Made by a program: the position numbers and the translations under genes. Under the pieces are notes generated by a model. It was not told the origin of the DNA, ran no database searches, and saw nothing but the letters and a program-made list of their open reading frames with translations. From Streptomyces aidingensis (GTDB lineage Bacteria > Actinomycetota > Actinomycetes > Streptomycetales > Streptomycetaceae), in contig NZ_FOLM01000005.1 of assembly GCF_900112355.1 (NCBI RefSeq), positions 124,001 through 188,000 of the forward strand: DNA of 64,000 bases. The letters are read 5' to 3'. This document shows, piece by piece, positions 52,095 to 62,321 of this stretch (positions are counted from its first letter, which is position 1; every line of letters starts with the position of its first letter).

Positions 52095-52111
52095 CCGCCG
52101 GACAGCGGCCG

Positions 52112-52142
52112 GCCCGGCGGGCCTCCGGGGAGCCCGCCGGGC
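52112..52142. terminator. bidirectional terminator
   Basis: GCCCGGCGGGC and GCCCGCCGGGC, 11 bp perfect, 9-nt loop, between the convergent regulator and methyltransferase genes. Confidence 0.8.
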
Positions 52143-52151
52143 GATGCCCGG

Positions 52152-53003
52152 TCAGGGGGTGCGCTCGGCGCCGACCCGCTCGGCGCTGACCAGCCACATG
52201 CGGGCGTCGCCGACGATCTGGGGGTCGGTGAGGCGGGGAACCGGACGGCCGTGGCGGCGGGCCAGTTCGGTCTGCGGGGTGACCGCCGCCCGCCAGCCGT
52301 GCCCGGCCAGTCGGCCGACCGGGTCCTCCATCGTCGAGACCCAGGAGGCACCGACCCGGCGCAGCCGCTCGTGCACGGCCCGCATGTCCGGAAGTTCGGT
52401 GTAGGCCCGGTTGACGTGTTCCAGCGCCAGCCTGCTGCCCGGGGCCGACAGGGCGCCGATCCGGCCGAGCAGCCGGTCGTTGTCGTCCTCCGTCAGATAC
52501 ATCATCAGGCCCTCGATCAGCCAGACGGTGGGGCGGCCCGGGTCGAACCCCGCGGCGGTGAGCCGGTCCGGCCAGTCGTCCCGCAGGTCCGCGGTGACCA
52601 CGGTGCGGTCGCAGGCGGGCCGCGCGCCCTGCACGCCCAGCACCGCCTCCTTGTAGGCCATCAGCCCCGGCAGGTCGATCTCGAACAGCCGGGTGCCGTC
52701 CGGCCAGTCCAGGCGGAAGGCGCGGGTGTCCAGGCCGGCGGCGACCACCGCCACCTGGGTGCAGCCGGCGCCGGCCGCGTCCCGCAGACAGTCGTCGAAG
52801 AACCGGGTGCGCAGGACGAAATGCTCCTCGTTCATCCGCCCGGCCGCCTGGACCGGTATCCAGCCGACCGCCTCCACCAGCGGTTCCGCCAGCGGATCGG
52901 TGAACAGCCGGTCCGGCCGGGCGTGCTCCCGGGCGCGCGCCTGCGCGATGATCACCGCGGTGCGGCTCACTCCGGTGGTGGGCCGGGTCGCCTGCGTGGT
53001 CAT
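52152..53003 (-). CDS. SAM-dependent methyltransferase, leucine carboxyl methyltransferase (LCM/TIGR00027) type
   Basis: 283 residues. RPDRLFTDPLAEPLVEAVG and FFDDCLRDA lead to VAVVAAGLDTRAFRLDWP, the SAM site of the LCM-like family; VWLIEGLMMYLTEDD is its second hallmark. It lies 14 nt downstream of the FAD monooxygenase on the same strand (AAGGGA before ATG 53003), so the two belong to one unit at the left edge of the polyketide cluster. Likely O-methylates the polyketide. LCM-type enzymes of unknown substrate are common in actinobacteria, so cluster membership rests on position. Confidence 0.85.
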   Translation of the reverse strand: MTTQATRPTTGVSRTAVIIAQARAREHARPDRLFTDPLAEPLVEAVGWIPVQAAGRMNEEHFVLRTRFFDDCLRDAAGAGCTQVAVVAAGLDTRAFRLDWPDGTRLFEIDLPGLMAYKEAVLGVQGARPACDRTVVTADLRDDWPDRLTAAGFDPGRPTVWLIEGLMMYLTEDDNDRLLGRIGALSAPGSRLALEHVNRAYTELPDMRAVHERLRRVGASWVSTMEDPVGRLAGHGWRAAVTPQTELARRHGRPVPRLTDPQIVGDARMWLVSAERVGAERTP

Positions 53004-53017
53004 GACGGGGTGTCCCT

Positions 53018-54202
53018 TCAGAAGTCGGTGTCCATGGTGAGCCCGTAGGTCTTGCCGAAGACCAGCCGCTCGAAGGCGACGCGGACGAAGGTGTCGCGCA
53101 GCCGGCACATCACCGGGCTGCGGCGCCGGATGAAGGTGCCGTTGGCGCGGGACCGGCGGACGATGCGGGTGGTGCGGTCCAGCCGGCGCCGCTGGTACGC
53201 GAGCAGGGCCGCCGCCGGGTCCCCGGCCGGGCCGCCGTCGTCCCCGGCCAGGCACCGGGCCAGCACCACGGCGTCCTCCAGCGCCTGCCCGACGCCCTGG
53301 CCCAGATTGAAGGTCATCGGATGGGCGGCGTCGCCGAGCAGCGTCACCCGGCCGCTGGTCCAGCGCGGAACCGGGTCCCGGTCGAAGATGTCCACCGGGG
53401 CCAGCCGTTCCGCCGCACTGGCGCCGATCAGGGCCGGCACCGGATCGGGCCAGCCGGCGAACTCCTGGGCCAGCATGGACTTGGCGGGCATCCCGAAGGC
53501 GTCCAGGCGCCGGGCGGTGCGCTCGTCCAGAATGCCGTCCCAGTAGACATGGCCGTCGGCCAGCGGATAGTGGACGAACCACTTGCCCGCCCCGAAGGTG
53601 TTGGTGAAGACCCCGGGCTCGGCCGCCCCGGGCAGATGCACCACGCCCTGGAAGGCGGTGTAGCCCGCGTAGCGGGGCGGCGGCTCGTACGGCATCAGGG
53701 TGCGGCGCACGGCCGACCGCAGTCCGTCCGCGCCCACCACCACCGCCGCGCGGACCTCCCGGCCGTCCTCGAAGCCGGCCACCACCCCGTCGTCGTCCTG
53801 GGCGAGGGCCACGCAGCGCGCCCCGGTGTGCAGGTCCTCGCCGACCTCCTCGGCCAGCGCCCGGTGCAGGGCCGGACGGCTCACGGCGTACACCGGCGCG
53901 TTGTACCGTTCGGCGCCCGGGCCGAGGTCCCAGCGGGCCAGGGTGCGGTCGGCCGCCGCCCGGAACCGGTAGGTGCCGATCGGGTGGCCGACGGTGTCGA
54001 GGGGCTTGTCGAAGCCGATGGCACGCAGGGCGAGCACGGCGTTGTGCCACAGGATCAGCCCGTGGCCGGAGCGTTCGGCGCGCAGCTCGCGGGTGCGCTC
54101 GTAGGCCGCCGCCCGGATGCCGGACCGCCGTAGCGCCAGCACCGCGGCCAGGCCGCCGATTCCGCCGCCGATCACGGCGACCTCTGGTGTTCCTCCCGTC
54201 AT
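53018..54202 (-). CDS. FAD-dependent aromatic monooxygenase
   Basis: 394 residues. VAVIGGGIGGLAAVLALRRS (FAD dinucleotide motif), VVVGADGLRSAVRR (DG motif) and GRVTLLGDAAHPMTFNLGQG (GD motif) define a group A flavin hydroxylase. It is shorter than the large WhiE-ORFVIII/RdmE-type hydroxylases with a thioredoxin-like C-terminus, which is absent here. ATG 54202 lacks a convincing ribosome site, so a leaderless mRNA is possible. Divergent from the SchA/CurD gene across a region with a large inverted repeat. Likely hydroxylates the aromatic polyketide. Confidence 0.88.
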   Translation of the reverse strand: MTGGTPEVAVIGGGIGGLAAVLALRRSGIRAAAYERTRELRAERSGHGLILWHNAVLALRAIGFDKPLDTVGHPIGTYRFRAAADRTLARWDLGPGAERYNAPVYAVSRPALHRALAEEVGEDLHTGARCVALAQDDDGVVAGFEDGREVRAAVVVGADGLRSAVRRTLMPYEPPPRYAGYTAFQGVVHLPGAAEPGVFTNTFGAGKWFVHYPLADGHVYWDGILDERTARRLDAFGMPAKSMLAQEFAGWPDPVPALIGASAAERLAPVDIFDRDPVPRWTSGRVTLLGDAAHPMTFNLGQGVGQALEDAVVLARCLAGDDGGPAGDPAAALLAYQRRRLDRTTRIVRRSRANGTFIRRRSPVMCRLRDTFVRVAFERLVFGKTYGLTMDTDF

Positions 54203-54234
54203 GACCTGGGACGTTACGGGCCGCACCGGCCGCT

Positions 54235-54305
54235 GTCTTCCCCCGCGCGGACCGGTGTGCTCCTCCGCGCGGGGGAGGGGCGGGCCGGTCCGGCGGGGGG
54301 AAGAC
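54235..54305. promoter_or_regulatory. large imperfect inverted repeat in the divergent promoter region of the polyketide cluster
   Basis: Arms 54235-54255 and 54285-54305 (21 nt each) match at 19 of 21 positions, with a 29-nt GC-rich spacer. Outer ends are GTCTTCCCCC and GGGGGGAAGAC. Sits between the FAD monooxygenase and SchA/CurD starts; operator or cruciform candidate. Three 9-nt repeats ATGCCCA(C/A)G follow at 54388-54414. Confidence 0.6.
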
Positions 54306-54425
54306 GCCGGGGTGCCGCGCCGGTCAGGCTGGCGGACGACCGGTGCCGGGACGCGCCGGAGAGCGCACCGTGCACCGCACACGCGCCATGCCCACGATGC
54401 CCAAGATGCCCACGGAGGGGACCGG

Positions 54426-54785
54426 ATGCAGCGACACGCGATCACGTTCCGGGTGAAGCCCGGGACCGAGGAAGCGGTCAGGGAACTGCTCACCGACTAC
54501 GCGCCGCCCCAGTGGCGGGCTCCGGACGGTACCCGGCTGCTCAGCACCTCGGTGTTCATGAAGGACGACATCGTGGTGCGGGTGGTCGAGATCGACGGCG
54601 ACCTGCGCAGCGCCATGGCGCACCTGGCACGGCAGCCGTCCGTGCAGGAACTGGAGCGCAAGCTGGACCCGTATCTGGCCGAACCGCGGGACATGAGCTC
54701 GCCGGAGGGCGCCCGCGCCTTCTTCCAGCGGTCGATGATGCGGCATGTGACCACCCGGGTGGCGACCTGGGAGCCGGCCCCGTGA
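54426..54785 (+). CDS. SchA/CurD-like protein of type II polyketide clusters
   Basis: 119 residues. RHAITFRVKPGTEEAVRELL opens a dimeric alpha-beta barrel; FMKDDIVVRVVEIDGDLRSA and the end SMMRHVTTRV match the SchA/CurD domain found in spore pigment and pentangular polyphenol clusters (WhiE ORFI type). Exact reaction unknown; thought to assist ring closure or oxidation. GGAGGGG lies 5 nt before ATG 54426. The stop overlaps the next start (GTGA), first of three coupled genes. Confidence 0.85.
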   Translation: MQRHAITFRVKPGTEEAVRELLTDYAPPQWRAPDGTRLLSTSVFMKDDIVVRVVEIDGDLRSAMAHLARQPSVQELERKLDPYLAEPRDMSSPEGARAFFQRSMMRHVTTRVATWEPAP

Positions 54786-55603
54786 CCGGCCCCGTGACCG
54801 GCCCCGTGGGCGGCCCCGTGGGCGGACAGCAGGGCGCCTATCTGGTGACCGGGGCGACCGGACGGCTCGGCGAGGCCACCGTCCGGCTGCTGGCGGAACG
54901 CGGCGACCGGCTGGTGCTGACCGGGCGCAACGCCGAACGCCTGGCGGAACTCCGCAAGTCCTGGGCCGCCACCAGCCGGGTGGAGGTGCTGGAGGTGGAT
55001 GTCACCGAACCGGCCGGAGCCCAGCACGCCGCGGCCGAGGCCGCCCGGCTGATCGGCCCGCTGACCGGGATGGTGCATCTGATCGGCACCTTCTCGGCCG
55101 GGCCGCTGATGCTCACCGACGCCGCCGAGTTCGAGGACCTGATCAGGGCCAACTACCTGTCGGCGGTGGTCGCCACCCAGGCGGTGCTGCCGCATCTGGG
55201 CCGGGGCGGCCGGCTGGTCTACTTCACCACGCCGCTGACCGGCGAGCCGCTGGCGGCGCTCTCCGGCTATGCCGCGAGCAAGGCGGCGCTGGTGACCTGG
55301 ATGCGCTCCATCGCCCATGAGGTGAAGCGGCGCGGTATCCACGCCAATGCCGTCTCGCTGACCATCGCCGACACCCCGGAGATGCGCCGGGAGCGTCCCG
55401 GCATCGACCTGGACCACACGGTCAGCCCGGAACTGGTGGCCCGCGCGGTCGGGTTCCTCACCAGCCCGGCCGCGGACGGCATCTACGGCGGGATCATCCC
55501 GGTGCTGGGCAAGTTCTCCTACAGCTCCGCACTGGCCGGCCCGCCGCCGGGGATCACCGGCCCGCCGCCCGGCGCGGGCGGCCCCGGACGGGAGGCGCCG
55601 TGA
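54782..55603 (+). CDS. atypical SDR reductase in the polyketide cluster
   Basis: 273 residues. YLVTGATGRLGEATVRLLAE is the cofactor motif and GYAASKAALVTWMRSI supplies Tyr-x3-Lys. The NNAG motif is replaced by HLIGTFS, and the expected catalytic Ser (V-x-x-S-S) is Thr (VYFTTPL), so catalysis may be altered or lost. The N-terminus is VTGPVTGPVGGPVGG, from four 12-bp repeats each offering a GTG; GTG 54782 overlaps the upstream stop and has GGGAG 8 nt ahead. The C-terminus is a Pro/Gly tail (GPPPGITGPPPG). Likely a polyketide ketoreductase or structural variant. Confidence 0.8.
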   Translation: MTGPVTGPVGGPVGGQQGAYLVTGATGRLGEATVRLLAERGDRLVLTGRNAERLAELRKSWAATSRVEVLEVDVTEPAGAQHAAAEAARLIGPLTGMVHLIGTFSAGPLMLTDAAEFEDLIRANYLSAVVATQAVLPHLGRGGRLVYFTTPLTGEPLAALSGYAASKAALVTWMRSIAHEVKRRGIHANAVSLTIADTPEMRRERPGIDLDHTVSPELVARAVGFLTSPAADGIYGGIIPVLGKFSYSSALAGPPPGITGPPPGAGGPGREAP

Positions 55604-55932
55604 CGGCCGGGGCGCGGACGCGGGCCCGGATCGTCTTTCTGATCCGGGTGCCGCAGGCGCGCCGGGAGGAGTTCCTGGCCGCCTACGAGAAGATCCGCTA
55701 CGCCGTGGCGAACGGGGTGCCGGGGCACCTGCGCGACCAGGTGTGCCGGTCCGCCGACGATCCCGAGCGGTGGCTGATCACCAGCGAATGGCGCGAGCTG
55801 CGGGACTTCCTGGCCTGGGAGGCGTCGCCGGACCACCGGGAGCTGGTCCGGCCGATGCGGGAGTGCATCACCGAGGCCTCCTCGCTGCGGTTCACCGTGG
55901 TCGCCGAGACCGCCGCCCGCACCCCTGTCTGA
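55600..55932 (+). CDS. ABM-type (antibiotic biosynthesis monooxygenase) small protein
   Basis: 110 residues. RIVFLIRVPQARREEFLAAY, WLITSEWRELRDFLAWEASP and HRELVRPMRECI fit the ferredoxin-like ABM fold; cofactor-free anthrone oxygenases and related quinone-forming enzymes belong here. GTG start overlaps the SDR stop (GTGA). Followed by a strong hairpin that separates it from the ACP gene. Likely oxidises an anthrone-like ring to quinone, by family knowledge. Confidence 0.82.
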   Translation: MTAGARTRARIVFLIRVPQARREEFLAAYEKIRYAVANGVPGHLRDQVCRSADDPERWLITSEWRELRDFLAWEASPDHRELVRPMRECITEASSLRFTVVAETAARTPV

Positions 55933-56232
55933 GGCGCCCCCGGCCCTTCCCCGCCGAGGTCTTCCGCCGCCCGTCCGGCCCGCCGGACTGTCCCGGGCAC
56001 CGCACCGAGCACGGCCCTCCGGTTTCCCCCGCCGGAGGGCCGTTCCCGTTCCCGTTCCCGTTCCCGCCCGGTGCCGCCCGCTCCGCCCGGGGTCCCCCGG
56101 CGTTCCCCCGTACGGACGAGCCGTTCCTCCCCGGGTCCAACTGACTTCTCATCACGGCAGCGGAAGTGCTCGCCGGGGCCCGCGACTTAGCGTGCTGGCA
56201 GCGCAGTCGACCGAACACGAGGGGATCAAGAC
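55933..56232 (+). terminator. 300-bp gap with terminator (56011-56043) and (GTTCCC)4 repeat (56042-56065)
   Basis: ACGGCCCTCCGG and CCGGAGGGCCGT, 12 bp perfect, 9-nt loop, run directly into four GTTCCC repeats. So the ACP gene probably starts a new transcription unit; GACTTAGCG at about 56184-56192 could be a -10 region, without a clear -35. Confidence 0.7.
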
Positions 56233-56526
56233 ATGGCATCCGAGACGCTGCCCGGCACCTTTGCGGGCCTCACCGAGGACGGTGTGCGGGACCTGCTGCG
56301 GGCCGTCGGCCTGGGCCCGGAGACGGTGTCCGACGCCGCCGCCTTCGCCACCTCCTTCGAGGACCTCGGCCTCGACTCGCTGGCGCGGGTCGAGACCGCC
56401 AGCCGGATCAAGGAGAGGTTCGGCGTGGACATCGAGGAGGAGCTCACCGCCGAGACCACGCCCGAGGAGATGCGCCGGCTGGTCAAGGACCGGCTCGCCG
56501 CCTCCCCGTCCGCCCCGGCGGCCTGA
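56233..56526 (+). CDS. acyl carrier protein of type II polyketide synthase
   Basis: 97 residues. TSFEDLGLDSLARVETASRI carries the phosphopantetheine-accepting Ser49 in the DSL motif; FGVDIEEELTAETTPEEM is helix II-III of the fold. It holds the growing polyketide chain for the synthase encoded two genes downstream. GAGGGG precedes ATG 56233 by 9-10 nt. Unusually it precedes the ketosynthase genes instead of following the chain length factor. Confidence 0.95.
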   Translation: MASETLPGTFAGLTEDGVRDLLRAVGLGPETVSDAAAFATSFEDLGLDSLARVETASRIKERFGVDIEEELTAETTPEEMRRLVKDRLAASPSAPAA

Positions 56527-58711
<2,185 letters not shown>

Positions 58712-58715
<4 letters not shown>

Positions 58716-59956
58716 CGAGCCGGGTGGTTGTCACCGGCCTGGGCGTGGTGGCCCCCACCGGGGTCGGGGTGGCCGACCACTGGGCGGCCACGCTCACCGG
58801 CAGCTGCCGGATCAGCGAGCTCCCGGCATGGGACGGGGCGGGGGAGGGCGGGCGGCGCCCGCCGTTCCGGTCCGCCGGCCAGGTGCCGGACTTCGAAGCG
58901 GAAACGTTTGTGCCCAGCCGGGTGCGGGTGCAGACGGACCGCTGGACCTGGCTGGCGCTGGCCGCCACCCAGCTCGCGTTCGCCGACGCGGCCCTCGATC
59001 CGGCCGGGCACGACCCCTATGAGCTGTCGGTGGTCACCGCCGGCGGCTCCGGCGGCAACGAGTTCGGGCAGCGGGAGATCGACACCCTGTGGCGCAACGG
59101 CCCGCACACGGTCAGCGCCTATCAGTCGATCGGCTGGTTCTACGCGGCGAGCAGCGGACAGATCTCCATCCGCCACCAGCTCAAGAGCGCCTGCGGGGTG
59201 CTGGTCGCGGACGGGGCAGGCGGCATCGACGCGCTCGCCTCGGCGGCCCGGCAGATCCGCCGCGGGGTGCGTGCCGTGGTGACCGGCGGCACCGAGTCGC
59301 CGCTGTCGCCGTATGCGCTGGCCTGCCAGGCGGCTCTGCCCGGTCTGAGCACCGAGGCCGGCCCGGCGGACGCCTACCGCCCGTTCGCGGGCGGGGCCTC
59401 GGGCCAGGTGCCGGGCGAGGGCGGCGCCATGCTGATCGTGGAGGACGCGGAGTTCGCCCGGGAGCGCGGGGCGCCGCAGATCTACGCCGAAGTGGCCGGC
59501 ACGGCCGCGACCCACGACGGCCATCACCCGGTGGACCCGGCCGACGGCTGCGGGCAGCTGGCCCGGGCCATGCGGCTGGCGCTGGAGCGGGCCGGCTGCA
59601 CCCCGGCCGAGGTGGACGTGGTCTTCGCGGACGGCGCGGGCGAGCCGCGCCGCGACGCGCTGGAGGCCGCCGCCCTGCGCGAGGTGTTCGGGGCCCGGCG
59701 GGTGCCGGTGACCGTGCCGAAGACCATGACGGGGCGGCTGTGCTCGGGCGGCGCGGCGCTGGATCTGGCCTGGGCCGCGCTGGCCCTGGCGCACGACACC
59801 GTGCCGCCGTCCGCCTGCCCGCCCGGCACGGGCGAGGAGCTGGGACTGGACCTGGTGACCGAGGCGCGCCCGGCCGCCGGGGTGCGGACCGCGCTGGTCG
59901 TCGCCCGCGGGCTGGGCGGGTTCAATTCCGCGGCGGTGCTGCGGGCGCCCCGGTAG
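58712..59956 (+). CDS. chain length factor (KS-beta)
   Basis: 414 residues. KS fold (VVVTGLGVVAPTGVGVADHW; VPKTMTGRLCSGGAALDLAW; GLGGFNSAAVL) without the catalytic Cys: the aligned site is Gly168 in LVADGAGGIDALA, where most chain length factors have Gln (AEQAGG). It forms the heterodimer with KS-alpha and sets chain length. The Gly variant is one I associate with spore-pigment-type clusters, from memory and not verified. Last gene of the ACP-led operon; a strong hairpin follows. Confidence 0.94.
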
Positions 59957-60003
59957 CGGCGCGGGCCGCAGCACACCGGCACCCGGCGCGGAAAGGCCGG
60001 CCC

Positions 60004-60035
60004 GGTGCCGGCGGGACCCCGGTCCCGCCGGCACC
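60004..60035 (+). terminator. chain length factor operon terminator
   Basis: GGTGCCGGCGGGACC and GGTCCCGCCGGCACC, 15-bp complementarity with a minimal loop, 47 nt after the stop. The gap 59957-60271 (315 bp) otherwise holds an AT-rich promoter region. Confidence 0.85.
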
Positions 60036-60221
60036 CGGGCCTGCTCCGCCGGTGATCAGCTATTTCGCCCCGCTGCCGCGGCGAATGCGGCTTTGCGGGG
60101 AGATGCGTAACGCAAAATTTATCTGACCCGTGAGTCGGGTACGAAGGCCCGGCTGTTCTCCCGCGACTAGTCGACCGTTCAGTAATAAGCCGAGTCGTAC
60201 ATTCTTCAACAATAATTTCCC

Positions 60222-60251
60222 TTGACCCTCCCGTGTGAGTCCTGTTAGCCT
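60222..60251 (+). promoter_or_regulatory. promoter of the pathway two-component genes
   Basis: TTGACC (60222-60227), 18 nt, TAGCCT (60246-60251): a good vegetative (HrdB-type) promoter in AT-rich DNA, giving a very short leader before GTG 60272. Confidence 0.65.
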
Positions 60252-60271
60252 GCGCTGGGAGGTGTATAAGA

Positions 60272-61141
60272 GTGGAGTTTGACTCGGCTCTGACCGGGGG
60301 AATAACCTCCGAATTAGCCATGGAACATCTTTATGCGGCCCTCCTCGGGAGTAGTGTGGGAGTGGCCGTTGTTCTCTTCCTCTTTCTTTTCTGCGGGGAT
60401 TCCTGCGGGCGTGAGCGCGCGGCCGTGGTGACCGAACGGCGGCGCATCGCCCGGGAGCTTCACGACACGGTCGGTAACCGGCTGCTGGTCATGGCCCTGC
60501 ATGCCCGGCGACTCTCCGCCGCCGACACATCCGCACCGGCCTCGGGGGAGGTCATCGACGATCTCGCCCGGCTGACCATGAACGATCTGCGGCGAATGCT
60601 CGGCAGGCTGACCGATGTGCCGGACGGCGCCTGGCAGCCGCTGCCCGGGCAGGCCCGGGAGCGCCCCGCGGAGTCCGGCTCCGCCCAGTCGCTGGTCCGG
60701 GCCGTCGAGGGCATCGCGCGGCTGATGCCGCCCGGCCGGGTGGCGGTCTCCTGCCACGACGGCGGGGCGGAGCGCGCCCTGGCGCCCGCGGTGCGGCAGG
60801 CCGCGCTGAGCATCGCCCAGGAGTGCATCACCAACGGGGTCAAGCACGGCACCGGCGTGGTCCGGGTCCGGATCGGTTTCGCCACCGGGGTCCGGATCAC
60901 CGTCGTCAACCGGGTGGCCGGCCCGGGACGTGCGCTGAGCTCGGTCTTCGGCTCCAGCCGGCTCGGTCTGCGGGGAGTGCGGGAGCGGGCCGTCGCGGTC
61001 GGCGGCACCGTCACCCACGGCCCGGCCCCGGCCGGGGGCTTCCAGGTGTCGGTGTGGCTGCCGGCGCCGTTCCGGCCGGCCGGCCGCCCGGTCCGCAACG
61101 AGCCGAGGGATGTCGCGGCATGCGCGAGTCCACCGTCCTGA
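60272..61141 (+). CDS. cluster-situated sensor histidine kinase with a TTA codon
   Basis: 289 residues. One membrane helix (LLGSSVGVAVVLFLFLFC), no extracellular domain, then RRRIARELHDTVGNRLLVMA (His site), AQECITNGVKHGTG (N box) and RLGLRGVRERA (G2). The usual D-x-G of the G1 box is VVNRVAGPG, an Asp-to-Asn variant seen in some actinobacterial kinases. GGGAGG lies 9 nt before GTG 60272. Leu15 is coded by TTA (60314-60316), so bldA tRNA should be needed. Codons near the 5' end are AT-rich (LFLFLF as CTC/TTC/CTT/TTT). Overlaps the regulator gene by 22 nt. Confidence 0.88.
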   Translation: MEFDSALTGGITSELAMEHLYAALLGSSVGVAVVLFLFLFCGDSCGRERAAVVTERRRIARELHDTVGNRLLVMALHARRLSAADTSAPASGEVIDDLARLTMNDLRRMLGRLTDVPDGAWQPLPGQARERPAESGSAQSLVRAVEGIARLMPPGRVAVSCHDGGAERALAPAVRQAALSIAQECITNGVKHGTGVVRVRIGFATGVRITVVNRVAGPGRALSSVFGSSRLGLRGVRERAVAVGGTVTHGPAPAGGFQVSVWLPAPFRPAGRPVRNEPRDVAACASPPS

Positions 61142-61824
61142 TCGTCGACGACCAGCCGCTGGTGCGGCAGGGGCTGCGGGCGGTACTGGCCCCCGTCGAG
61201 GGAATCCGGCTGGTGGGCGAGGCCGCCGACGGCGTCGAGGCGCTGCGGCAGGTGCGGGCCCTGCGTCCGGATGTGGTCCTGATGGACCTCTCCATGCCGC
61301 GGCTGAACGGGCTGGAGGCGACCGGGCGGATCTGCGAGGCCGAGCCGACCGGCGCGGTCAAGGTGATCATCCTGACCATGTTCGACGAGGACGACCACGT
61401 CTTCTCCGCCCTGCGGGCCGGTGCCAGCGGCTTCCTGCTCAAGGACGCGCCCACGGAGAAGCTGGTCGAGGCGATCCGTGAGGTCGCCTCGGGGGCGGCG
61501 CTGCTCTCCCCGGCCATCACCAGGCGGCTCATCGCGGAGTTCGCCCGGCGACCGACCGTGGTCGCCCGCCGGCCGGGCCCGCACGCCGGCCTCACCGGCC
61601 GTGAGCGCGATGTTTTCCGGCTCCTCGTCCAGGGATACAGCAACCAGGAAATCGCCCGTCTCCTGGTGCTCGGGGAAAGCACAGTGAAATCCCACGTCCA
61701 GCGCCTTTACCAGAAGCTGGGGGTGCGGGACCGCGTCCAGGTGGTCATTTACGGCTACGAAAACGGACTGGTTTCCTCCCCTTCTCATCCCGCGGGAGGA
61801 GGAACGGTTCCTCCGCGGAGATGA
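61120..61824 (+). CDS. cluster-situated NarL/LuxR-type response regulator
   Basis: 234 residues. VLIVDDQPLVRQGL, DVVLMDLSMPRLNG, LTMFDEDDHVF and GFLLKDAPTEKL form a full receiver; HTH LTGRERDVFRLLVQGYSNQE and LGESTVKSHVQRLYQKLGV. GAGGGA lies 9 nt before ATG 61120, inside the kinase gene. Position between synthase and cyclase genes suggests it controls the polyketide cluster; type II clusters more often use SARP or LuxR-LAL activators. Confidence 0.93.
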   Translation: MRESTVLIVDDQPLVRQGLRAVLAPVEGIRLVGEAADGVEALRQVRALRPDVVLMDLSMPRLNGLEATGRICEAEPTGAVKVIILTMFDEDDHVFSALRAGASGFLLKDAPTEKLVEAIREVASGAALLSPAITRRLIAEFARRPTVVARRPGPHAGLTGRERDVFRLLVQGYSNQEIARLLVLGESTVKSHVQRLYQKLGVRDRVQVVIYGYENGLVSSPSHPAGGGTVPPRR

Positions 61825-61891
61825 AGCGCCACCTCATGCCGGCGGCGGGAGACATCCCGCCCCGGCAATCCTAAATTTGAGCGCATCGGAT

Positions 61892-61904
61892 ACTCGATTC
61901 GAGT
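61892..61904. promoter_or_regulatory. perfect palindrome ACTCGA-T-TCGAGT before the cyclase gene
   Basis: 13-bp palindrome ending 1 nt before the GAGGAG ribosome site. Could be an operator or a translation-blocking hairpin. CCTAAAT (61870-61876) upstream may be a -10 box. Confidence 0.45.
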
Positions 61905-61917
61905 CGAGGAGTTGCGC

Positions 61918-62271
61918 ATGCCCTCTCAGCCGTCGCACCGTCTGCTGATCGTCGCCCGGATCAAGCCGGGCGCCGAACAGGAGACGGCGGACTTGTTCCG
62001 TGCGTCCGACCGGACCGAGCTGCCCCATGCGCTCGGTGTCCGGCGGCGCGACCTCTACGCCTACCACGGCCTGTACTTCCACCATGTGGAGTTCGGCGGG
62101 GACCCGCGGGCCGCCGTCACCGCCGCCCGGCAGCGGGCGGACTTCCAGCAGCTCAGCGCGGACCTGGACGCGTACATCACCCCGTACCGGCCGGAGACCT
62201 GGCGCAGCCCGCTGGACGCCATGGCCACCGGCTTCTACACCTGGACCGCGGAGCACGGAGAACTCGGGTGA
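61918..62271 (+). CDS. TcmI-type polyketide cyclase
   Basis: 117 residues. HRLLIVARIKPGAEQETADLF, DLYAYHGLYFHHVEFGGDP and ITPYRPETWRSPLDAMATGFY match TcmI/WhiE-ORFVII cyclases (dimeric alpha-beta barrel). It should close the last rings of the polyketide. ATG 61918 follows GAGGAG at 6 nt; the in-frame TTG 61912 overlaps that site. 93 nt after the regulator gene, separate from the main synthase operon. Confidence 0.9.
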   Translation: MPSQPSHRLLIVARIKPGAEQETADLFRASDRTELPHALGVRRRDLYAYHGLYFHHVEFGGDPRAAVTAARQRADFQQLSADLDAYITPYRPETWRSPLDAMATGFYTWTAEHGELG

Positions 62272-62274
62272 CCA

Positions 62275-62314
62275 CCGGGCGGGGGCCGGCCGCGGGCGGC
62301 CGGCCCCCGCCCGG
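62275..62314. terminator. bidirectional terminator between cyclase and exporter genes
   Basis: 17-bp perfect stem: 62275-62291 with 62298-62314, 6-nt loop (GCGGGC). Confidence 0.88.
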
Positions 62315-62321
62315 GATCCCG

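Noticed and set aside
54388..54425. Upstream ATG triplets (ATGCCCA(C/A)G repeats) as start of the SchA/CurD gene
   Set aside because: They are out of frame with the gene, and ATG 54426 has a strong ribosome site.
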